Origin: CAXMNX01 sp964194845
Lineage (GTDB): Bacteria > Pseudomonadota > Alphaproteobacteria > Rhodobacterales > Rhodobacteraceae
NCBI GenBank assembly: GCA_964194845.1
Contig: CAXMNX010000039.1
Coordinates: forward strand, 1-41,634
DNA: 41,634 nucleotides
Direction: 5' to 3'
Position numbers and translations under genes: made by a program. Under the pieces are notes generated by a model. It made no database searches. It saw nothing but the letters and a program-made list of their open reading frames with translations, and was not told where the DNA came from. This document shows, in pieces, positions 32,908 through 41,049 of this stretch (position 1 is its first letter; every line of letters begins with the position of its first letter).

Positions 32908-33722
32908 GCGCGTCCCGCGACATCGTGCCCGAGCCGTCGGTCAAGCGGTTGCTGAGGGATCAGGACGCCTATCGCGTGGCCGGTCCGGCGGCGTTTCCGC
33001 GTGCTGTGCGGTCGTTGTCGCGGCCCATTGGGTTTCTGACCAACCGGCTGATACCGGCAGCGGTCATCGAAGCGGCGATACGCGGGGCCGACTGGGCTGC
33101 GTCGGGGTTGATCCGCAAAACCGCCATTCAGCATGATTTTTCCGACATTGATGCCTGCGAGGAGGCGGTGGCTGAGGTGCGTCGTTGGGCGCTGGGCTAT
33201 GCGGTCACCGGCGGTGGTGCTGCGGGGGCGTTCGGTGCGCTGGGGCTGGCGCTGGATATTCCGGCGACGATGACGCTGGCGCTGAGGACGGTGCGGTTGA
33301 TCGGGCTTTGCTATGGCTTTGGGGCAGATACCGAGGCTGAGCAAGTTTATATCCTGGATATCCTTCAGCTGGCGGGTGCGAATAGCATGAAAGAAAAGGC
33401 GGAAGCCATTGAAAGGCTTGCAAAAGAACGATCTGATTTCGACGGCACCGATTGGCAGAAGATCGTGGCGATGACCGGGCAAACCGGCGGCTCGATGGCC
33501 GCGACGCGGCGTGTTGCGGCGACGCTGGGGGTGAACCTGTCGACGCGGAAAGTGGCGCAGCTTGCGCCGGTCATTGGGGCGGCGGTGGGCGCGGGCGTGA
33601 ACGCGGCGTTCCTGAACGATGTCGCGGCGGCGGCGCGGTTTGCTTATCGCGAGCGGTGGTTGCAGATCAACGAAGGCATCGTTGAAAGCTCGATATGCCA
33701 CAGACATGAGGATCCACAATGA
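32904..33722 (+). CDS. EcsC-family protein
   Basis: A 272-residue protein with the EcsC pattern: RLIPAAVIEAAIRGADWAAS, a glycine-rich hydrophobic stretch GGGAAGAFGALGLALDIPATM (about residues 102-122), LRTVRLIGLCYGFG, then ILDILQLAGA and VIGAAVGAGVNAAFLNDVA with a second hydrophobic run. The family is named after the third protein of a Bacillus ABC-transporter operon, where its role is unclear; it is membrane-associated. The gene is overlapped by ATGA at both ends (vapC side and LprI side), so it is part of the same coupled string. Confidence 0.88.
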   Translation: MSASRDIVPEPSVKRLLRDQDAYRVAGPAAFPRAVRSLSRPIGFLTNRLIPAAVIEAAIRGADWAASGLIRKTAIQHDFSDIDACEEAVAEVRRWALGYAVTGGGAAGAFGALGLALDIPATMTLALRTVRLIGLCYGFGADTEAEQVYILDILQLAGANSMKEKAEAIERLAKERSDFDGTDWQKIVAMTGQTGGSMAATRRVAATLGVNLSTRKVAQLAPVIGAAVGAGVNAAFLNDVAAAARFAYRERWLQINEGIVESSICHRHEDPQ

Positions 33723-34219
33723 AAGCATTGATAATACTCATGATTGTCGCAACGCCTGGGGTAGCTCAGGAGCTTGTGTTCTCGCCCGATGCAACGGCGA
33801 CTTGTGTTGCCGGCGCGGCAGATGTCGACGTGGCGGAAGTTTGTATTGGTCGTTCTGCCGATCTTTGTATGACCGAGAACGGCAGCAACGGGTCTTCGAC
33901 CGTTGGGATGGGATATTGCCTGAGCCGCGAGCTTGATTATTGGGACGATCGTTTGAACGCCGCATACAAGGCGCTGAGGGACGTGGATCGGGTGCATGAT
34001 GCCGAATTGGATGACCTTGGATCAGCCGCGCCTAGGCGCGTGCTTGCGCTGAGAGACATGCAGCGGGCCTGGATCGGCTACCGCGATGCCGCTTGCGTTT
34101 ATGAATACAGCGCCTGGGGCGGTGGAACCGGGGGCGGTCCGGCCGTTGCTGCCTGCCTGATGCAGGTGACCGGCGAGCAGACGTTGCGGCTTGAGATGAC
34201 GCTGGAGGAGCGGCGATGA
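33719..34219 (+). CDS. LprI-type (DUF1311) periplasmic protein
   Basis: A 166-residue exported protein. The first 16 residues (MKALIILMIVATPGVA) are a signal peptide. The mature part has CLSRELDYWDDRLNAAYKAL and MQRAWIGYRDAACVYE, the core of the DUF1311/LprI domain, with paired cysteines. LprI of Mycobacterium inhibits lysozyme; the domain elsewhere has no known role. It overlaps the EcsC gene and mccB by 4 bases each. Its place inside a leucine-degradation operon does not explain its function. Confidence 0.85.
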   Translation: MKALIILMIVATPGVAQELVFSPDATATCVAGAADVDVAEVCIGRSADLCMTENGSNGSSTVGMGYCLSRELDYWDDRLNAAYKALRDVDRVHDAELDDLGSAAPRRVLALRDMQRAWIGYRDAACVYEYSAWGGGTGGGPAVAACLMQVTGEQTLRLEMTLEERR

Positions 34220-35826
34220 AGGTGGCCTCGGGTATATCGCCGTCTTCCGACGTATTTCGGGCGAACGAGGCGGCAAATCGGGCGGCACTTGATCAGGTGG
34301 CTGAAGTGGCGGCGCTGGCGGCGAGTGGCGGCGGCGAGAAGTCGCGCGCAAGGCACGTTGGTCGCGGAAAAATGTTGCCGCGGGACCGGGTGGCGGCATT
34401 GCTCGATCCGGGCGCGGCGTTTCTTGAGGTTGGTGCCACGGCGGCGCATGGGATGTATGACGGGGCCGCGCCGTGTTCGGGTTTGATCGCCGGGATCGGG
34501 CGGGTTGAGGGTGTCGATGTCATGGTCGTGGCCAATGATGCGACCGTGAAGGGCGGCACCTATTATCCGATGACGGTGAAAAAGCATCTGCGGGCACAGG
34601 AGATCGCGCGCGAGTGTCATTTGCCGTGTGTGTATCTGGTGGATTCAGGTGGTGCGAACCTGCCCAATCAGGACGAAGTATTCCCTGACCGCGAGCACTT
34701 CGGGCGGATATTCTACAATCAGGCGCAGATGAGCGCTGCGGGGATCGCTCAGATCGCCGTGGTCATGGGGTCGTGTACGGCGGGCGGGGCTTATGTGCCC
34801 GCGATGTCGGATGTGACAATCATCGTGAAGGATCAGGGCACGATCTTTCTGGCCGGGCCGCCGTTGGTGAAGGCGGCGACGGGCGAGGTGGTGACGGCGG
34901 AAGACCTTGGCGGTGGCGATGTTCACACGCGGCTTTCGGGTGTTGCGGATTATCTGGCCGAGGATGATGCCCATGCACTGGCGATGGCGCGGCGCGCGGT
35001 TGCGAATTTGAACCGGGGTGGCGGGGTGAACCCCGCCCTACGGCGCGAGACACCGGAAGACCCGGCTTACGACCCGGCGGAAATGTTGGGCGTGGTGCCC
35101 GCCGATCTGCGCACGCAATACGATATTCGCGAGGTGATTTCGCGGGTGGTCGATGGGTCGCGGTTCGATGAGTTCAAGGCGCGATTCGGTGAGACGCTGG
35201 TGACCGGGTTTGCCCATATCATGGGCTGTCCGGTGGGGATCATTGCCAACAATGGGGTTATCTTTGTCGAGTCGGCTGAGAAGGGCGCGCATTTTGTCGA
35301 GCTTTGTTCGCAGCGCCGTATTCCGTTGATATTCTTGCAGAATATTACCGGGTTCATGGTTGGTCGACGATATGAGAACGCCGGGATCGCACGGGCTGGT
35401 GCGAAGTTGGTGACGGCGGTCGCGACGACCTCGGTGCCGAAGATCACGATGATTGTCGGCGGGTCGTTCGGGGCCGGAAACTATGGCATGGCGGGGCGGG
35501 CGTATGGGCCGCGGTTTCTTTGGACCTGGCCCAATTCGCGGATCAGCGTGATGGGAGGCGAACAGGCGGCAGGGGTTCTGGCGACAGTGAAGCGCGATGG
35601 GATCGAACGAGGGGGCGGCGCTTGGTCGGCGAAGGAAGAGGCTGAGTTCAAGCGGCCGACCATTAAGATGTTCGAGGCGCAATCGCACCCGCTTTATGCC
35701 AGCGCGCGGCTTTGGGACGACGGGATTGTGGACCCGAGGAAGACGCGGGAGGTGTTGCATCTGAGCCTTTGCGCTGCGTTGAACGCGCCGATTGAGGAGA
35801 CCCGGTTTGGCGTGTTCAGGATGTGA
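34216..35826 (+). CDS. mccB: Methylcrotonyl-CoA carboxylase, carboxyltransferase (beta) subunit
   Basis: The protein transfers the carboxyl group from biotin to 3-methylcrotonyl-CoA in leucine breakdown. The 536-residue chain has KMLPRDRVAALLDPGAAFLE, the oxyanion-type PLYLVDSGGANLPNQ region (as CVYLVDSGGANLPNQDEVFP), MGSCTAGGAYVPAMSD, and the C-terminal MIVGGSFGAGNYGMAGRAYG with MGGEQAAGVLATVKRD. These follow acetyl/propionyl-type carboxyltransferases; the MCC subtype is taken from the neighbours (ivd, mccA, HMG-CoA lyase). The start overlaps the LprI gene by 4 bases. Confidence 0.94.
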   Translation: MKVASGISPSSDVFRANEAANRAALDQVAEVAALAASGGGEKSRARHVGRGKMLPRDRVAALLDPGAAFLEVGATAAHGMYDGAAPCSGLIAGIGRVEGVDVMVVANDATVKGGTYYPMTVKKHLRAQEIARECHLPCVYLVDSGGANLPNQDEVFPDREHFGRIFYNQAQMSAAGIAQIAVVMGSCTAGGAYVPAMSDVTIIVKDQGTIFLAGPPLVKAATGEVVTAEDLGGGDVHTRLSGVADYLAEDDAHALAMARRAVANLNRGGGVNPALRRETPEDPAYDPAEMLGVVPADLRTQYDIREVISRVVDGSRFDEFKARFGETLVTGFAHIMGCPVGIIANNGVIFVESAEKGAHFVELCSQRRIPLIFLQNITGFMVGRRYENAGIARAGAKLVTAVATTSVPKITMIVGGSFGAGNYGMAGRAYGPRFLWTWPNSRISVMGGEQAAGVLATVKRDGIERGGGAWSAKEEAEFKRPTIKMFEAQSHPLYASARLWDDGIVDPRKTREVLHLSLCAALNAPIEETRFGVFRM

Positions 35827-35834
35827 TTTCGGGT

Positions 35835-35856
35835 GCGTATTTAAGAAAAGATGAAG
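35835..35856 (+). repeat. Short recurring motif GCGTATTT..GAAAAGATGAAG, copy 1
   Basis: GCGTATTTAAGAAAAGATGA (35835-35854) followed by AG lies between mccB and the ASCH gene. A near-identical 22-base sequence, three mismatches, stands at 38911-38932 before the HMG-CoA lyase gene. Its place just ahead of two genes of the same cluster suggests a shared leader element or a common short repeat; its role is unknown. Confidence 0.45.
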
Positions 35857-35866
35857 GGCGGGTTTG

Positions 35867-36277
35867 GTGACGCTTGAGGAGGCAATTCAGCGCTATCCGG
35901 GTGCCGAGACGTTTCGGTTCGGGGATAGCCGTGCGCTTTGCGCAGCACTTCTGGTGTTGGTGCGGTCTGGGATAAAGACGGCGACTTGCGGGGCGCTTCG
36001 GGATTTTGATGCGGAAGGCGAGGTGATGCCATCCGTGGGGCGGCAGGACGTTGCTCTGGATTGGGACGGTCGCCCCTCGCTGGTCATTGAGACGTCCGAA
36101 GTGACTGAACGGCGGTTTTGCGATGTGGATGCGGATTTCGCGCTGGCCGAGGGTGAGAATGAGACGCTTGAGGGCTGGCAGGCGGGGCACCGGCGGTTTT
36201 TTGAGCGGAACGGCGGCTGGGCGTCGGAAATGGTGCTGGTCTGCGAGCGGTTCAGGCTGGTGGAGGATTTGAGGTGA
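35867..36277 (+). CDS. ASCH-domain protein
   Basis: A 136-residue protein from the GTG at 35867, with GAAGGGCGG about 10 bases upstream; a TTG at 35864 is adjacent. The pattern LEEAIQRYPGAETFRFGDSR, SGIKTATCGALRDF, WDGRPSLVIETSEVTERRFC and a final AGHRRFFERN fits the ASCH fold (PUA-like), thought to bind RNA; some members are nucleosidases. It sits between mccB and mccA, and its TGA stop overlaps the mccA ATG by one base. Its connection with leucine breakdown is not evident. Confidence 0.82.
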   Translation: MTLEEAIQRYPGAETFRFGDSRALCAALLVLVRSGIKTATCGALRDFDAEGEVMPSVGRQDVALDWDGRPSLVIETSEVTERRFCDVDADFALAEGENETLEGWQAGHRRFFERNGGWASEMVLVCERFRLVEDLR

Positions 36278-38208
36278 TGTTTGCGAAAGTCCTCATCGCC
36301 AATCGCGGCGAGATTGCTTGCCGGGTCATCGAGACAGCGCGGGCGATGGGGCTGCGCACGGTGGCGGTGTATTCTGATGCGGATGCGGGCGCGCGGCATG
36401 TGGCGCTGGCAGATGAGGCGGTGCGGATTGGGGCGGCAGCGCCTGCGGAGAGCTATCTCAGAGGCGACCGGATCATTCTTGCTGCTTTGGAAACGGACGC
36501 CGACGCCATTCATCCGGGGTATGGGTTTCTGAGTGAGAACCCGGAGTTTGTTGAGGCGGTCGAGGCAGCGGGGCTGGTGTTTGTCGGGCCTTCGGCTTCG
36601 GCGATCCGGGCGATGGGGTTGAAGGATGCGGCCAAGGCGCTGATGGGCAAGGCGGGCGTGCCTGTGGTTCCGGGGTATCATGGGGCGGATCAGGATGACG
36701 CTTTGCTTGCCGGGGAGGCCGAGAAGATTGGTTATCCGGTGATGATCAAAGCTGTTGCCGGTGGCGGCGGCAAGGGGATGCGGGTGGTTGCGGATGCCAG
36801 TGCGTTTTCAGCGGAGTTGGCGTCTGCACGGGCCGAGGCGAAGGGGGCCTTTGGCAACGATGCGGTGCTGATCGAGAAGTTCGTTACTGCGCCCCGGCAT
36901 ATCGAAGTTCAGGTGTTTGGGGACGGCGAAAAGGCGGTGCATCTTTTCGAGCGCGATTGCTCGCTGCAACGACGGCACCAGAAGGTGATCGAGGAGGCTC
37001 CGGCGCCGGGTATGACCGACGAGGTCCGCGCGGCGATGGGGGCGGCGGCGGTGCGCGCGGCCGAGGCGGTGGGCTACAAGGGTGCGGGGACGGTGGAGTT
37101 TATCGTCGATGGCTCGGACGGGCTGAATGCGGACCGGTTCTGGTTCATGGAGATGAACACGCGGTTGCAGGTCGAGCATCCGGTAACGGAGGCGATTACT
37201 GGCATTGATCTGGTGGAATGGCAATTGCGGGTGGCGCAGGGCGAGGCGTTGCCGGTGGCTCAGGAAGACCTGGCGATCACAGGGCACTCGATGGAGGCGC
37301 GGCTTTATGCTGAGGATGCAGCGGCCGGGTTTTTGCCTGCCACCGGGCGGCTGGAGCATCTGGTGTTTCCCGGTTTTGCGCGGATCGATACCGGAGTGCG
37401 GCAGGGCGACAGCATCACGCCGTACTATGACCCGATGATCGCGAAGATTACCGTGCATGGGCGCGACCGGGGCGAGGCTTTGGGCAAGCTGGCGCAGGCG
37501 CTGGGTGCGACCGAAATTGCTGGCACGGTGACCAATCTGGGATTTCTGCAACGGCTGGTGGCGCATGAGCGGTTTCAGTCAGGCGATGTGGATACCGGGA
37601 TTATTGATCGGGACGTTGAGACGTTGGCAGCCGATCCGCCGCTGTCTGATGCAGCACTTGCTGTTGCCGCGTTGGTGGCTTTGGGGCTGGGCGCCGAGAA
37701 ATTGCAGGGATTTGTGTTTTGGACGCCGCTGCGGCGGGTTTTGACGCTGGCCGATCGCGAGGTTGAAGTTGTGGCAACGGCGACCGGGGCGGATGTGTCG
37801 GTTGGGCCGTCGGTGTTTAGCGTCGTCGCGGACGGGGGCGATTGGCGGGTTGGCGGCGAGGCCGAGAAGTTCCGCGCGGTGAAGCTGGCGAGCAGCGTTG
37901 TTGTCTTCGGCGCGAATGGCGGGCGCGTTGAGTTGGCCAATCCGCTGGCGCGCGGCGGGGACGATGATGCGGGCGGGCTGGCGCTGGCACCGATGCCGGG
38001 GAAGGTGACGCTGGTTGCGGTGGAAGCGGGCGGAGCCGTCGCGAAAGGCGATACACTGGCGGTTCTTGAGGCGATGAAGATGGAGCATCGGCTGGTGGCG
38101 GCGCGCGACGGCGTGGTGGCGGAGGTTCTGGCGCGTGCAGGTGATCAGGTCGAAGCTGGCGCGGCGCTGGTGCGATTGGCTGAGCCCGAACCAGAGACAG
38201 CGGAATGA
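36277..38208 (+). CDS. mccA: Methylcrotonyl-CoA carboxylase, biotin-carboxylase/BCCP (alpha) subunit
   Basis: The alpha subunit carboxylates its own biotin with ATP and bicarbonate. The 643-residue chain has the biotin carboxylase domain (KVLIANRGEIACRVIETARA at the start, ATP-grasp KAVAGGGGKGMRVV, then FMEMNTRLQVEHPVTEAITG). The BT-type middle region follows, then the biotinyl domain with Lys601 in LAVLEAMKMEH. The start ATG overlaps the ASCH stop by one base; a GTG 3 bases earlier is possible. mccB lies upstream and HMG-CoA lyase downstream, which fixes the MCC call over other biotin carboxylases. Confidence 0.95.
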   Translation: MFAKVLIANRGEIACRVIETARAMGLRTVAVYSDADAGARHVALADEAVRIGAAAPAESYLRGDRIILAALETDADAIHPGYGFLSENPEFVEAVEAAGLVFVGPSASAIRAMGLKDAAKALMGKAGVPVVPGYHGADQDDALLAGEAEKIGYPVMIKAVAGGGGKGMRVVADASAFSAELASARAEAKGAFGNDAVLIEKFVTAPRHIEVQVFGDGEKAVHLFERDCSLQRRHQKVIEEAPAPGMTDEVRAAMGAAAVRAAEAVGYKGAGTVEFIVDGSDGLNADRFWFMEMNTRLQVEHPVTEAITGIDLVEWQLRVAQGEALPVAQEDLAITGHSMEARLYAEDAAAGFLPATGRLEHLVFPGFARIDTGVRQGDSITPYYDPMIAKITVHGRDRGEALGKLAQALGATEIAGTVTNLGFLQRLVAHERFQSGDVDTGIIDRDVETLAADPPLSDAALAVAALVALGLGAEKLQGFVFWTPLRRVLTLADREVEVVATATGADVSVGPSVFSVVADGGDWRVGGEAEKFRAVKLASSVVVFGANGGRVELANPLARGGDDDAGGLALAPMPGKVTLVAVEAGGAVAKGDTLAVLEAMKMEHRLVAARDGVVAEVLARAGDQVEAGAALVRLAEPEPETAE

Positions 38209-38873
38209 TTGTTCTGCATCACTGTCACGAGACACGTTCGATGCGGGTGTTGTGGTTGCTGAACGAGTTGGGTGTTGATTTTGAGTTGCGGGTGCATCCT
38301 TTCGACAAATCGCTTCGGTCGGACGGATATCTGGATCTGTCGCCCGCCGGTCGGGTGCCGGCGCTGGAAATGGATGGCGCGGTTCTGTTCGAATCCGGGG
38401 CTATTCTTCAGGTGCTGGCTGCGCGTTATCCTGAGGCTGGACATGGCCGGCTGCCGGGCGATGCCGACTGGAACGAGTGGCTGGTCTGGCTGCATTTTGC
38501 CGAGACGCTGAGCCAGCACACAGCGGCACTGACCCAGCAGCATATCATGCTTTATGACGATGATATGCGCTCGCCCACAATCATGAAGCTGGAAGCGGCG
38601 CGGGTGGGCAAGTGTTTCGATGCGATTGAGGCTCGGCTGTCATCAGGAGAAGGCTCGCGGGAGTATTTGTTGGCGTCAGGATTTTCGGTGGCGGATATTG
38701 CGGTCGGGCAGGCGGTTTATATGGCGTCGCATTTCGTGCGGCTTGAGAATTGGGCGGCGTTGTCGCCCTGGTATGCTCAGATCACGGCGCGGCCCGGGTT
38801 TGTTGCGGCATTGCCCAAAGAGGGGGACATGCGGCTGTATCGACGAGACTTTTATGAGGTCTGGCGTGGCTGA
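38205..38873 (+). CDS. Glutathione S-transferase
   Basis: A 222-residue glutathione S-transferase-type protein. The N-terminal thioredoxin-like domain reads IVLHHCHETRSMRVLWLLNE and LSPAGRVPALEMDGAVLFES, with the conserved cis-Pro of VPAL and the Glu-Ser pair that bind glutathione. The C-terminal helical domain holds LASGFSVADIAVGQAVYM with its N-cap Ser/Asp. It overlaps mccA by 4 bases, so it is expressed with the leucine genes. What it conjugates or isomerises is unknown. Confidence 0.88.
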   Translation: MIVLHHCHETRSMRVLWLLNELGVDFELRVHPFDKSLRSDGYLDLSPAGRVPALEMDGAVLFESGAILQVLAARYPEAGHGRLPGDADWNEWLVWLHFAETLSQHTAALTQQHIMLYDDDMRSPTIMKLEAARVGKCFDAIEARLSSGEGSREYLLASGFSVADIAVGQAVYMASHFVRLENWAALSPWYAQITARPGFVAALPKEGDMRLYRRDFYEVWRG

Positions 38874-38910
38874 GAACCGGCGAATTTCGCGACTTTTGGC
38901 GGCGCTGTTT

Positions 38911-38932
38911 GCGTATTTGGAAAAAGATGAAG
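38911..38932 (+). repeat. Short recurring motif GCGTATTT..AAAAAGATGAAG, copy 2
   Basis: GCGTATTTGGAAAAAGATGA (38911-38930) followed by AG is the second copy of the motif at 35835-35856. It overlaps the start codon region of the HMG-CoA lyase gene, whose ATG (38927 or 38933) lies in or right after it. It may serve as a translation-initiation leader. Confidence 0.45.
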
Positions 38933-39790
38933 ATGGCTGAGTTTGTCGAGATCGTTGAGGTTGGGCCGCGCGATGGGTTGCAGAACGAGTCGCGGGCGAT
39001 CGCGGTTGGCGAGAAGGTGGCGCTGATTGACGCGCTTTCGGGCGTTGGGTTCTGGCGGATCGAGGCGGCGTCTTTCGTGTCGCCGAAGTGGGTGCCGCAG
39101 ATGGCCGGATCGGGCGAGGTGATGGCGGGCATCGCGCGGGTTCCCGGCGTTCGATATACGGCATTGACGCCGAATATGCGCGGGCTGGAGGATGCGGATC
39201 GGGCGGGGGTGGACGAGGTTGCAGTGTTTGCCTCGGCTTCCGAGGCGTTCAGCCGGGCAAATATCAACGCCTCGATCGAGGAAAGTTTTGAGCGGTTTGG
39301 TGCGGTGATCGAGGCGGCGCGGGCGCGCGAATTGCCGGTGCGCGGGTATGTATCTTGCGTGACCGACTGCCCGTATGAGGGGCCGGTGGCACCCGAGGCG
39401 GTGGCGCGGGTGGCAAAAGCGCTGTTCGCGGCGGGAGCCTTTGAAATTTCGCTTGGCGATACCCTGGGGCGGGGAACGCCGGAACGTGTGGACGCGATGC
39501 TGGCGGCGGTGGCGGATGTTTTGCCCGCCGAGCGTCTTGCGGGACATTTTCATGACACGAGCGGGCGGGCGCTGGAGAATGTCGGCGTGGCATTGGGGCG
39601 TGGTCTGAGGGTATTTGACGCCTCGGTCGGTGGGCTTGGCGGCTGTCCTTATGCGCCTGGGGCGGCGGGGAATGTTGCGACAGGTGCGGTTGCCCGATTC
39701 CTCGCTGTTTCTGGTTACGAGCATGGGTTGGATCTAGCGCGTCTGGATGCGGCATCGGCACTGGCACGGACATTGACGGGAGAGCAGTGA
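38927..39790 (+). CDS. Hydroxymethylglutaryl-CoA lyase
   Basis: The enzyme splits HMG-CoA into acetoacetate and acetyl-CoA, the last step of leucine breakdown. The 287-residue protein has EIVEVGPRDGLQNES at the N-terminus with the metal-site Asp and catalytic Arg. SLGDTLGRGTPERV and AGHFHDTSGRALENV carry metal-ligand His residues, and the loop GLGGCPYAPGAAGNVATG has the active-site Cys. I take the ATG at 38927 (MKMAEF); the ATG at 38933 is equally possible. Its stop overlaps the next gene's start by one base. Confidence 0.94.
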   Translation: MKMAEFVEIVEVGPRDGLQNESRAIAVGEKVALIDALSGVGFWRIEAASFVSPKWVPQMAGSGEVMAGIARVPGVRYTALTPNMRGLEDADRAGVDEVAVFASASEAFSRANINASIEESFERFGAVIEAARARELPVRGYVSCVTDCPYEGPVAPEAVARVAKALFAAGAFEISLGDTLGRGTPERVDAMLAAVADVLPAERLAGHFHDTSGRALENVGVALGRGLRVFDASVGGLGGCPYAPGAAGNVATGAVARFLAVSGYEHGLDLARLDAASALARTLTGEQ

Positions 39791-40569
39791 TGGAGGCGAT
39801 CCGGCTGGAAGAGGACGCGCGCGGCGTTGCGGCGCTGACGCTGATGCGGGCAGAAAAACGCAACGCGATGTCGGCGGCAATGATTGCCGACCTGGCGGAA
39901 GCCGCCGGGCAAATCGCGGCATCGTCGTCGATCAGGGTGGTGGTACTGGCGGCGGAGGGGCCGGTCTTTTGTGCCGGTGGCGATCTAGGCTGGATGCGGG
40001 AACAGATGGCAGCGGACAAGCCAACGCGCCGGCGCGAGGCGACCGCACTTGCGGCGATGCTGGGCCTGCTCGACCGGCTGCCGAAGCCGCTGATCGGGCG
40101 GGTGCAGGGGGACGCTTTTGGCGGCGGCATCGGGTTGATGTCGGTTTGCGATGCGGTGGTCGCGGCTGAGGGAACGCGATTTGGCCTGACCGAAACCCGG
40201 CTGGGGCTGATCCCGGCGACGATTGGTCCTTATGTCGTGGCACGGATGGGCGCGGCGCGGGCGCGGCGGGTGTTTTTCTCGTCGCGGATATTTGGTGTGG
40301 AGGAGGCGCGCGAGCTGGGGCTGGTCGCCCGGATTGTGCCTGCATCTGAATTAGATGCGGCGGTGGAGGCTGAGGTTGCGCCTTATCTGACATGCGCGCC
40401 GGGTGCCGTCGCGGCGGCGAAGGCACTGGTGGCGCGGCTGGGGTCGGGTGTGGAAGATGCGGCGGTGTTGGACACCATCGAGGCATTGATCGAACGCTGG
40501 GAGAGCGACGAGGCCGAGGAAGGAACTGCGGCGTTTTTTGACAAACGCGCGCCGAATTGGCGGAGCTAG
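39790..40569 (+). CDS. Enoyl-CoA hydratase/isomerase, probably methylglutaconyl-CoA hydratase
   Basis: A 259-residue crotonase-fold enzyme. The oxyanion-hole strands are RAEKRNAMSAAMIADLA and VFCAGGDLGWM. The catalytic region is VQGDAFGGGIGLMSVCDAV and RFGLTETRLGLIPATIGPYV, where Glu of TETRLGLIPA is the usual base. Between HMG-CoA lyase and the end of the leu cluster it most likely hydrates 3-methylglutaconyl-CoA to HMG-CoA (LiuC/AUH role). The start ATG overlaps the lyase stop by one base. Its TAG stop lies at the edge of a MITE-like repeat. Confidence 0.9.
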   Translation: MEAIRLEEDARGVAALTLMRAEKRNAMSAAMIADLAEAAGQIAASSSIRVVVLAAEGPVFCAGGDLGWMREQMAADKPTRRREATALAAMLGLLDRLPKPLIGRVQGDAFGGGIGLMSVCDAVVAAEGTRFGLTETRLGLIPATIGPYVVARMGAARARRVFFSSRIFGVEEARELGLVARIVPASELDAAVEAEVAPYLTCAPGAVAAAKALVARLGSGVEDAAVLDTIEALIERWESDEAEEGTAAFFDKRAPNWRS

Positions 40570-40670
40570 TGCGTTTCTGGTTTAGGTGGAATCGAAAAAC
40601 GCTGCCTCTCGCCCGCGGCAGAGACGCGCATTTCGATACGAGTGTTTCTGTCGAAATCTGAAACGCACTA
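40568..40670 (+). mobile_element. MITE-like repeat, copy 2
   Basis: A 103-bp stretch that begins AGTGCGTTTCTGG and ends CTGAAACGCACTA, with inverted ends of about ten bases. Its reverse complement matches 8987-9089 over its full length, and its interior matches 18880-18988 more weakly. The last two bases of the hydratase stop codon fall inside it. It is non-coding. Confidence 0.75.
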
Positions 40671-41049
40671 ACGGGCTGTTCATCTGTCAGCGCTATGGTT
40701 TTACGGGAATCGAGACCAGAGCAGGACCAAAATGATGAATGCAGTTGGACCAGAGGCAGGTGCCATCCATAGTCGTGGCGCAAATTCGGGGCGCGCGGCG
40801 TCGGTTGGGCATCAGGCTAAGGCCGCCGTTGCGGCGGCCATGTTCTTGTCAGAAAACGCAAATGTGCCTCCGTTTTTACGGCGTCCAGAAAACTGGGGGT
40901 GTGTGGATGCTCTGCTCAGCGGGACAAAGCGGTCCTTGACCAGACAACTCGAAAAACCACTCCTGACCTAGTGCGGATGCATTGCGGCAGGCGGGGAATT
41001 GTATGACCATCACACTGGATTGACCGCTGAACAACAAGGGCATTGGAAC
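40671..41049. other. Unassigned stretch before the RNA methyltransferase gene
   Basis: About 380 bases without a gene I can support. A frame from 40732 to 40971 (79 codons) is open but shows no family pattern. One strong hairpin, GGCCGCC-GTTGC-GGCGGCC (40821-40839), stands within it. The sequence has the look of insertion-sequence debris, but I could not match it to a known transposase. A terminator for the leucine operon may be included but has no clear T run. Confidence 0.35.

Noticed and set aside
40732..40971. 79-codon frame before the RNA methyltransferase
   Set aside because: No signature, no ribosome site, unusual composition; kept only as unassigned DNA.
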